From: Mariniblastus sp.
GTDB lineage: Bacteria > Planctomycetota > Planctomycetia > Pirellulales > Pirellulaceae
NCBI GenBank assembly: GCA_029247405.1
Contig: JAQWLH010000108.1
Location: 1 to 64,000, forward strand
DNA length: 64,000 bases
Direction of reading: 5' to 3'
Shown here: positions 38,724 to 46,965 of the stretch, piece after piece
Layout of the letters: each line of letters opens with the position of its first letter
Position numbering within the stretch: position 1 is the stretch's first letter
The notes under the pieces: generated by a model
What the model saw: only the letters and a program-made list of their open reading frames with translations
Databases searched by the model: none
Told to the model about the DNA's origin: nothing
Translations under genes and position numbers: made by a program

Positions 38724-39569
38724 ATGAACCAGAAATTCGGCGAGGTTACGATCGCAGTATCTCTACTTGTTCTCCTCCTAATCGCTGTCACGGTTTCGAC
38801 CGCACAGGATGCAACGACGACGAATGAGCAATCGCAATCTGAATCTGACGGAACGACTCACGATCACCTTTGGACGAAAACCACAACCATTGGGCAGATT
38901 GTTGCTGACCGCCCCCAGACTGCACGAGTATTTGAACTCGTTGAGATCGACTATTGCTGTGGAGGGCAGGTCTCACTTGAAGATGCTGCTTTAGAAAAGC
39001 GAATTAAGGTTAACAGGTTACTCGCCGCACTATCTGCCGTGGGATCCGCCACTCAAGAAACCGGGAGACGCAATTGGCAAAAGGCGAACATTGGCGAATT
39101 GATGGACCATATCGTCGCTCGCCATCACACATGGTTGCGACGGGAATTACCGCCGCTGGTTGAAACAACGAAAACCGTCCACCGCGTCCATGGAAGGAAA
39201 CACACGGAACTAAAAAAGATTGCTGACATCGTCGCAAAATTGCCTGACGCTATCCTGCCTCACTTGGCCTACGAAGAACAAACTGTATTTCCTGCAATAA
39301 AAACTCTGGCAACCGGCAATCCGGTGAAAAACATCCCTCGTTTCTTGGAAGAAATGCGAACGGATCACGACCAAATAGGTGAACAGTTGCACGAGCTTCG
39401 AAAGCTCACTGGTGATTTTTTAATTCCAGAAGATGCGTGCGCCAAATACAGAGAAATGCTCACCGGGCTCGAGGCGCTGGAGCGTGACCTGCATATTCAC
39501 GTACACTTGGAAAACAACATATTGCTGTCACGGGCGCTCAAGTTGGCCGAATCTGCCAATGATCAGTGA
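38724..39569 (+). CDS. RIC/ScdA/YtfE-like di-iron hemerythrin protein with N-terminal signal/anchor
   Basis: TIGQIVADRPQTARVFELVEIDYCCGGQVSLEDAA (DUF542) then hemerythrin-like helices with HHTWLRRELP, HTELKKI, HLAYEEQTVFP, DHDQIGEQL; N-terminus MNQKFGEVTIAVSLLVLLLIAVTVSTAQ. Confidence 0.85.
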   Translation: MNQKFGEVTIAVSLLVLLLIAVTVSTAQDATTTNEQSQSESDGTTHDHLWTKTTTIGQIVADRPQTARVFELVEIDYCCGGQVSLEDAALEKRIKVNRLLAALSAVGSATQETGRRNWQKANIGELMDHIVARHHTWLRRELPPLVETTKTVHRVHGRKHTELKKIADIVAKLPDAILPHLAYEEQTVFPAIKTLATGNPVKNIPRFLEEMRTDHDQIGEQLHELRKLTGDFLIPEDACAKYREMLTGLEALERDLHIHVHLENNILLSRALKLAESANDQ

Positions 39570-40771
39570 AACTCGGTGCGGACCCTGTCGCAACGGCATG
39601 GAGTAAATCGGTGCACTGGAGTTGCGTGCTCGCACGTGTTTTAAAATTGATTAACTTATCGTTTCGATTCGGCAATCTATCCCGTCATCTACCGTGGGAG
39701 AGCAAAATTAATCCTCCATCATTGCATGTCATTTTGACTCTGATGCTTGGTTTACCATTGGCCGGCGTCACCAAGGCTCAAACGAATCGCGAACCGCCAT
39801 CAATAAATGAAACGGTCGTAAAACAAGCTCAAGTAGACCCGGCTCAAAAGAAACATGGGTTGATCGGCCTCCGCCCAATTCCAGCCGACCAAGCAGGAAC
39901 AAACCACAACCATGGCGGTTCGTGGGCAGGAATGCCAACCTACGACCAACAGAAAGGGAATTACCCATTTGTCGCCAAGCACATTGACACGCTATTCGGG
40001 TGGGTGCCCGATGGCGACTTTGAGACCAAGCGTATCTTTTTTGAGTACTACTGGGGGCTTAGTAAAAAACGAGACAACCTCGACCCAAACAAGAATCAAT
40101 TGATCCAGACAATTCGTCGATGGGAACAGCGAGGCGGTGAAATTGAACATATCCTCATCTGTCGGGAAGCACGATTAGCGGTCAAACGTGGTTGGGCAGA
40201 TGCTGAACTCGGACCCTTCAAAGAAGATGGGCGAATTCTTTCTGAAAAAGATATCGACGACATACGCCAGCTTTTTAAGGACGCTTACGCGCAAGACCTT
40301 ACGAAACACACTGACTACAAATTACTCATGATGGTCGAGGAGCCAACTTTTTTTTCGACCAATGCGAAGGCGCAGAAAATAATCAAAATGACCAGTGGCG
40401 TGGCATACGAAGCCCATCAGTTCAACCGGCATTGGCCACTGGAAACTGGTTGGTCCAAACCTAAAGAAGTTGTCGCGGGTGCGAAATGGACCCTGGAGCA
40501 AGACCTCGACTACGTTTTTTACTATGGACCTATCCTTTGGAAACAAGACAAGAGCTACGAGCCTTTGCTCGAACGAAAGTGGCTCGAATCGTTTTGGGCA
40601 GCGGGACTTCCTAAACAGCATACAAAGATGCACTATTACCTCAACTTATTTCCACACCACACTGGCCGGAATCGACCGGTCGGTCCAGAATCCAATCCTC
40701 ACTCAATCCTCGGATTTACCAAGTGGATGATTGAAGAGGTAAAATTCAATACTCAACAGCCAAATGAATAA
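39566..40771 (+). CDS. Exported hypothetical protein (start uncertain)
   Basis: 401-aa ORF; signal-like LHVILTLMLGLPLAGVTKAQ; stop TAA inside AATAACAA half-site. Confidence 0.65.
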   Translation: MKLGADPVATAWSKSVHWSCVLARVLKLINLSFRFGNLSRHLPWESKINPPSLHVILTLMLGLPLAGVTKAQTNREPPSINETVVKQAQVDPAQKKHGLIGLRPIPADQAGTNHNHGGSWAGMPTYDQQKGNYPFVAKHIDTLFGWVPDGDFETKRIFFEYYWGLSKKRDNLDPNKNQLIQTIRRWEQRGGEIEHILICREARLAVKRGWADAELGPFKEDGRILSEKDIDDIRQLFKDAYAQDLTKHTDYKLLMMVEEPTFFSTNAKAQKIIKMTSGVAYEAHQFNRHWPLETGWSKPKEVVAGAKWTLEQDLDYVFYYGPILWKQDKSYEPLLERKWLESFWAAGLPKQHTKMHYYLNLFPHHTGRNRPVGPESNPHSILGFTKWMIEEVKFNTQQPNE

Positions 40772-40856
40772 CAAACAACTGAACTTGTTCTTGCCGATGG
40801 CGTGTTTTGATTGAAACAAAGACCACTTTGGCGGCTCGCTGATCGTTGCCGTTATG
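40766..40856 (+). repeat. attC-like recombination site
   Basis: Left GAATAACAAACAACTGAAC (40766-40784), right GCTGATCGTTGCCGTTATG (40838-40856); ATAAC/GTTAT termini complementary. Confidence 0.6.
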
Positions 40857-40933
40857 CCTTGGGAAATTAATGCAAAGAGGATTCGAAGTCGCTCGTTGAT
40901 TTTCTCCATTGTCTGGTTTGAGCGTCGTGAAGG

Positions 40934-41059
40934 TTGAATGAAACGCATCACACAGACGATCATGACAATCCTGCTGCGCCCTTTGTCATCGCATTGGGGC
41001 TTCTTGTGTTCGGAGTACTTGGAGTGATTGCCATTCCACTTTCTGTACGCGGACATTGA
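40934..41059 (+). CDS. Candidate 41-aa single-TM small protein (TTG start)
   Basis: Manual translation MNETHHTDDHDNPAAPFVIALGLLVFGVLGVIAIPLSVRGH*; follows attC-like site. Confidence 0.35.
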   Translation: MNETHHTDDHDNPAAPFVIALGLLVFGVLGVIAIPLSVRGH

Positions 41060-42336
41060 AAACACCGATGTGGGCCTAGACAAATACACGGCTCAAAGAG
41101 AACGTTAACGCCTACCGAAATAGCGGAACAGGGTGGATCAGGAAGCTTAATCGTTGACCAACTCGACTGGGGTGGCAAATCAAAATATTGTTGGTGAACT
41201 CCTGAAGAGGTTGAGGCAATTACTCCACAACCGGTTACCCTCTTGGCTGACCGCATCAAATCACGTGAATCCAAACTTAATGCCGATGAACTTTCACTTG
41301 ATCGATGGATCTACAACACCTATTTGGATCCTTTCAGCGGCATTGCATACCTCATTACGATAGAACGTGGTGATCTTTTAGCGTCACAACTCCAGGCCGA
41401 TATGACCAAGTTAAAACTGATTGAAACTTGGTCAGGTCCTGTAAAGAAATTTGGTTTGCAAAACGCCGAATGACAAGCCAGACATCACAGAAACGAAGCT
41501 TGGGCCCTTTCAAATGGCCCCTCACTCGTCGCGGACCTGTTATGGCGAACGACGTATCAAAATGCACGACCAGACGCCGAGATCAAGTATCACGACGAAG
41601 GGACTCATGCTGGGCTTGGATGGCGCGAGCCGCTGCTGCCGCTCCTTTATCGTTGAAAAATGCCGCTTCAGCTGCCGAGAACGCGCTAATTGCTCAAATC
41701 AAAATTACGATTCAGCACGCGACCACGCTTGCGAGATTAATCATGATCAGTCAGCAAGTTAGAAAGCTATCTTTGTCCTATGTCCTGCGGAAGTCGGGAG
41801 AAGGCCACTGGTTTCAACGGTTGATTAGCTTGGACGCCCCAAAAAAGGGAATAGAAATCTGGCGGTCTTAACGCTAATTTTTGTCAATCGGCGGTGTTCA
41901 CTCGCTCTGCTCATGTTTGTATTTTGGATGCCCAGGGATACGTTGCACCAATTAGCACCGCTGAGCGAAACCAAATCGACGACGACCGCTGCGGATTTTC
42001 TCCGTTCGCGGGTTGGTTTCCTCTGCTACTGCTCCGATGCGATAGCTGGCGTGGCACCCCAATATAGCGCGAGACCTTTGTATTTCTTGCGATATTGGAC
42101 GGTTCTTGTATGGAATCCAAATTCAAGTTTTGCACCTCGATAATTGACCGCCATTTTATTAGACTTACGTCTCGCCAACGTGGGGTAGATCTCTCACCAT
42201 GGCGGTTTGTTCGCGAGTCGACATCGACGTTTTGATTTAGTGGCGATAGTGGAGGGGGGAACTCACCTCGACAACCGCATGAACAGAACGCACCAGACAA
42301 CCAGATAGGCTTATATTTTTAGTCAATATCTGTTTT

Positions 42337-42412
<76 letters not shown>

Positions 42413-42687
42413 CTTTTTCATTTGCGAAACCGGAGCGACCCGCGAGTTGGCCGTCAAGGCAATTTCGCGGTGCGGTAAATCTCGCCGCTTATCCGCAGTG
42501 TTCACAACACCTTGTGATGCCCCTCATCACAATAACGCGCTCAAATTCCTGTTGGCGGGGCGAGGGTTGCTTTCGACTTTCGACCGTACAGCTACTTGAA
42601 TGGACCGTCGAGCAACGGACCGGTTCTTGGTCAGAACATAACAATCATCTGCTCAACTATCACAAACACCACCCATGTGTTCTTTAT

Positions 42688-43599
42688 TCAATTGGCAAAG
42701 ATCTCGTTCACATTTCTGCGCATCATATCGGCAAGCTTCTGGGTTGGCAGGTCATTGGCGTCCCGTCCAAACGGCATCTCGATTTCTTCGGCGATGATTT
42801 CCAAAGAAACCAAGACGTAGAAGACAAAAACCGAAATCGGAATCGCCCAGTATTCGAAATAGGCAACAAATCCGATTGGCAAGGTCACAATGTAGAAGAA
42901 AATAAATTTCTTCAGGAAGATGCTGTACGAAAAAGGAATGGGCGTGTTCTTGATTCTCTCGCAAGCTCCCATAATATCAAAGAAGGATTTCAATTCCTTG
43001 TCGACCACAATCAATTCATCACCGCTGAGGTGACCCGAATCGACCAAAGATTTTGTTTTGCGATACAAAGATTGAATCATTAAGTTGGGGACATGCTGTT
43101 GATCGGCACGAAAAATACTTGGCTTGAATTCTTCGACTTCCTCGATTTCATTTAGCTTGATGCCTTCTCGAAGATGTTCTTTGAGGGCAGTCGGGAAATT
43201 GCCAATCATTGCTCTGAAAAACTCTTTTTCCGCCTGGCAGCTTTCCGGGAGAAAAGCATTAATCTTCACCGACAGATTTCGTGTATTGTTGACTAACGCA
43301 CCCCACATTTTTCGTCCTTCCCACCAACGATCGTAAGCCGTGTTGGTTCGAAAGACGACCAACAGGGAAAGCACGAAGCCGAGAATCGAGTGCATGATGG
43401 TCGTATTTTTCAGCACCTTCTCAACGGCTTCACCCGACTCACTCATTCGCAAGTCACGAAGAAAATGAATTTCAACAGCCGCGACAATGGCTGTGTAGGC
43501 GGCAACAATCAACATCTCTCTTAGCAGGATACGGAAGGTATCCGTTTTGTGAAAGTTGAGAATATGTCGAAACCAGACTTTGTTGTTGTATTCAATCAT
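42688..43599 (-). CDS. Bestrophin-family anion channel protein (UPF0187)
   Basis: MHSILGFVLSLLVVFRTNTAYDRWWEGRKMWGALVNNTRNL. Confidence 0.92.
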   Translation of the reverse strand: MIEYNNKVWFRHILNFHKTDTFRILLREMLIVAAYTAIVAAVEIHFLRDLRMSESGEAVEKVLKNTTIMHSILGFVLSLLVVFRTNTAYDRWWEGRKMWGALVNNTRNLSVKINAFLPESCQAEKEFFRAMIGNFPTALKEHLREGIKLNEIEEVEEFKPSIFRADQQHVPNLMIQSLYRKTKSLVDSGHLSGDELIVVDKELKSFFDIMGACERIKNTPIPFSYSIFLKKFIFFYIVTLPIGFVAYFEYWAIPISVFVFYVLVSLEIIAEEIEMPFGRDANDLPTQKLADMMRRNVNEIFAN

Positions 43600-43941
43600 C
43601 GCGTATACGAATGCGGAACTATGATTTTTAGGGGAAATTTCGATCGAACTTTAAACAACAATTTCCTCATTGTCTAGGCAGTCCGAGAGCAAAGTATGCC
43701 GCTGCGCCTCGATCGGGTTCCGCCCAGTCTCAAACGTTTCCAGAGATACAACTGCCAGTAGTTCTTTTGCAACTCCGGCTGGATCATGAATCTCTGCGAG
43801 AGTGTAAGATAGTGTTTGCTCGATTATCACACTGAAGGCCTAAACGTGCTTGAATGCAAACTAAAATCGATTTTCCGTCGTGGACTTTTCTCAGAAGTAT
43901 CGAATGCTTCATCTCCCTTAACAGGGAACCGTTTGACAAGC

Positions 43942-45273
43942 ATGGCTGTGCCCACCATGTCTCCCGCATCGGTGGTCCTCGTTTGGTTTAAAACAACTCT
44001 TTGCTTGCTGGCTTGTCTCGTCGGTGGGGCGACGCCGAATCTATCGCTCGCCGATCGTCCACCCAACATTGTCGTCATTCTTGCTGACGACTTGGGCTGT
44101 TGCGACATGGACCTGTACGGCGGCTGGGTTAAAACCCCGCGCATCAAAGAAATGGCTCAACAGGGGATGCTCTTTACTGACTTCCACACCAACTCTTCGG
44201 TTTGCAGCCCGACCCGTGCCGCATTCCTTACTGGCCGATATCAGCAGCGTGTCGGCATCGTGGATGTGATCGTGGGTAGTCGAGAACCGGAAAGTGGAAT
44301 CAAGCCCTCGGTCCCAACTCTCCCGCGTGTGTTGAAGGACAATGGCTACGCGACGGGCCTATTTGGCAAATGGCACTGCGGGTATCAAGACGCATACAAC
44401 CCAACCCACCACGGCTTCGATGAATTCGTCGGTTTTCTCAATGGGGCGACGGATTATCACCAACATGGTGCGTGGCGAGTCGGCCTCGAAAAGAAGAACG
44501 TGCCTGGTTATTCGACCCACATCATCACCGATCGAAGCGTCGACTTCATCAAACGCAACCAAGATAAACCGTTCTTCCTTTATGTGTCGCACGCGGCGGT
44601 ACACAATCCCTACCAAAGCATCGAGGACACTCCCGACAAACGCAACAAAGGCGAAAACCCCAACCGGATCAACGACAAGAACCGAGCCAAGTACAAGTGG
44701 ATGCTTGAGGATATGGATCAGGGCGTCGGAAAAATCCTCGACACACTCGCAGAACTCAACCTCGCAGAAAACACCTTGGTCATGTTCTTCTCGGACAATG
44801 GTGCCGTAGGAATGTGCCCGAAGGAATTCCGTAAATATCGCGGGGGCAAGTTTAGCCACTACGAAGGAGGGCATCGAGTCCCAGCGATTGCCTGGTGGCC
44901 GGGCAAGGTCGCGCCAGGTACTCGGTCCGACAAACTGGTCGTCGGCTTCGACCTGTTCCCGACGTTCACTGAAATCGCTGGCCTCACAAAACACACGCCC
45001 GCTAATCTTGATGGTAAAAGTTTCAAGTCGCATTTATTAGAGCAACAAGACTTCCCGGATCGAACTATCTTTTTTGGTTACGAACCCAAACTCGGGACAG
45101 CAATGCGGCGCGGTGATTGGAAAATGATAATCAAACAAAACAACGTCCAACTCTTTAACCTTCAGAACGATCCTCGGGAAACGACCAATGTGGCTTCCCA
45201 AAATTCTGAAATCACCCAATCCATGAGACAAGCGATTGAGCGGTTCAAAGCAGAGGTTACGCCTGGATCATAG
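43942..45273 (+). CDS. Arylsulfatase
   Basis: RPPNIVVILADDLGCCDMDLYGG; NSSVCSPTRAAFLTGRYQQR; ATG 43942 gives a signal peptide. Confidence 0.94.
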   Translation: MAVPTMSPASVVLVWFKTTLCLLACLVGGATPNLSLADRPPNIVVILADDLGCCDMDLYGGWVKTPRIKEMAQQGMLFTDFHTNSSVCSPTRAAFLTGRYQQRVGIVDVIVGSREPESGIKPSVPTLPRVLKDNGYATGLFGKWHCGYQDAYNPTHHGFDEFVGFLNGATDYHQHGAWRVGLEKKNVPGYSTHIITDRSVDFIKRNQDKPFFLYVSHAAVHNPYQSIEDTPDKRNKGENPNRINDKNRAKYKWMLEDMDQGVGKILDTLAELNLAENTLVMFFSDNGAVGMCPKEFRKYRGGKFSHYEGGHRVPAIAWWPGKVAPGTRSDKLVVGFDLFPTFTEIAGLTKHTPANLDGKSFKSHLLEQQDFPDRTIFFGYEPKLGTAMRRGDWKMIIKQNNVQLFNLQNDPRETTNVASQNSEITQSMRQAIERFKAEVTPGS

Positions 45274-45331
45274 ATAAATGCCTGCCCCACTTAGGATGCT
45301 GGATCAATTGTAAAAAAGAGGACGATCAAGA

Positions 45332-46738
45332 ATGGGAAAGAACTCATGTATTTTATTTGGCGTACTATTGGTCTTCCTGACGGCCTTGACTCAGCAAGTC
45401 AGTGCGCAGGCCGAGAAAACCACCAAGTTACGTCAACCGCATATGGTGCTGTTCCTCGCCGACGACTTAGGTTGGGGCGATGTCGGTTACCACGGTAGCC
45501 AGATTAAGACGCCGCATATTGATGCCCTCGCTGAAGCTGGCACGCGATTGAATCGTTTTTATGTGATGCCGGTTTGTTCGCCGACTCGTGGGGCACTCAT
45601 GACAGGACGGTACCCTGTACATTTGGGCCTTCAATGCGGTGTTGTTCGACCTTGGGCCGAGCACGGTTTGCCGACCGACGAACGCACCCTCCCGCAAGCG
45701 CTTCAGGAGGTGGGTTATAAAACAGCAATCGTTGGCAAATGGCATTTGGGCCATAACGACCCTTCGTTCCTTCCTACCAATCGTGGATTTGACCATCAAT
45801 ACGGCCACTACAATGGCGCATTGGATTACTTCACGCATATCCGTGACGGCGGCCATGACTGGCATCGCAACGATCGACGGAACGATGACCCGGGCTATAC
45901 GACCGAACTCATTGCTCGGGAGGCGACACGAGTCATTGAGCAGCATGACCCCTCGAAGCCCTTGTTCCTGTATGTGCCGTTCAACGCCCCGCACAGTCCC
46001 ATTCAGGCACCCGAAAAGTACATTCAACGATACTCCGAAATTAAAAATCCAAAACGCCGAGTTTTCGCGGCGATGGTCGACTGCATGGATGACGCAATCG
46101 GTCAGATCATGGAACAACTCAAAGCCAGTGGGTTTGCGCCTGAAAACACCCTCGTCATTTTCGCGAGCGACAACGGCGGCATCGTCCAATTTGGATCCGT
46201 TGGACCATGGCGAGGACAAAAAGGAAAGCTGTACGAGGGCGGTGTCCGTTCCCCGACCATTGTTGTTTGGAAGGGACAACTCAAACCAGGAAGTCAAGTC
46301 AATGAACCAATGCACATCGTCGATTTGTACCCCACCTTGCTGCGACTCGCCGGCGCTGACCTGAAACAAGCCAAGCCGCTCGATGGCCATGATGCATGGC
46401 CTACGATTTCAACTGGCAAGCCTTCGCCACACACTTCGATCTTGCTCAACAGCACACCTTTTACTGGCGCCGTCCTCGAGGGGAACTGGAAACTCATTTG
46501 GAACGGGCAAGTCCGAGCCAACCAAACCGAGCTACCTAAAAATGAACTCTGGGAATTATACGATCTTGCCAACGACCCGACCGAGAGCAACAACCTCTAC
46601 GCCAAACAACCTGAGATCGCCTCTCGCTTGAAAAAGGTAGTTCAAGACTATCGCAACAAAGCAGCAAAGCCAAACATTCCACCCAACCGCACCCCCAAAG
46701 ATTTCAACACGCCCGCCGTGTGGGGTGAATTCAGATAA
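45332..46738 (+). CDS. Arylsulfatase
   Basis: HMVLFLADDLGWGDVGYHGS; VMPVCSPTRGALMTGRYPVH; signal peptide. Confidence 0.95.
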   Translation: MGKNSCILFGVLLVFLTALTQQVSAQAEKTTKLRQPHMVLFLADDLGWGDVGYHGSQIKTPHIDALAEAGTRLNRFYVMPVCSPTRGALMTGRYPVHLGLQCGVVRPWAEHGLPTDERTLPQALQEVGYKTAIVGKWHLGHNDPSFLPTNRGFDHQYGHYNGALDYFTHIRDGGHDWHRNDRRNDDPGYTTELIAREATRVIEQHDPSKPLFLYVPFNAPHSPIQAPEKYIQRYSEIKNPKRRVFAAMVDCMDDAIGQIMEQLKASGFAPENTLVIFASDNGGIVQFGSVGPWRGQKGKLYEGGVRSPTIVVWKGQLKPGSQVNEPMHIVDLYPTLLRLAGADLKQAKPLDGHDAWPTISTGKPSPHTSILLNSTPFTGAVLEGNWKLIWNGQVRANQTELPKNELWELYDLANDPTESNNLYAKQPEIASRLKKVVQDYRNKAAKPNIPPNRTPKDFNTPAVWGEFR

Positions 46739-46744
46739 GACGAC

Positions 46745-46765
46745 ATTCCAAATCATTCTTGGAAT
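46745..46765 (+). terminator. Possible stem-loop after sulfatase gene
   Basis: attccaa-N7-ttggaat 7-bp inverted repeat 6 nt past the stop; no strong U-tract. Confidence 0.3.
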
Positions 46766-46965
46766 CTTACTTACTTGGTAAAAACCCATAGCTTATTTAC
46801 CAGCGGTGAATACTTATCCTCCGCTCAACGCTGCCTTCGGCCAAATCAATTATTTGCCTCACTTGCCACCCCATTCAATCCGTTTGCGAACGTTAGCAAG
46901 TCAAATGGGATGGTTGAAATCAGAATCGAAACACTCGCCTGAACGTCGACTCCGATTTGAAATTC

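Noticed and set aside
34839-41059. CRISPR array interpretation of the repeated motifs
   Set aside because: Motifs are degenerate, paired in complementary halves and separated by whole genes, not regular short spacers.
41428-41871. 147-aa ORF in the region upstream of the tRNA
   Set aside because: Arg/Ala/Ser-rich, no family signal, overlaps another equally plausible frame; not supported as a gene.
44359-45033. 224-aa minus-strand ORF
   Set aside because: Antisense to the first sulfatase; no independent coding evidence.
45467-46390. 307-aa minus-strand ORF
   Set aside because: Fully antisense to a clear sulfatase; an artefact of codon bias, with no family-like motifs.
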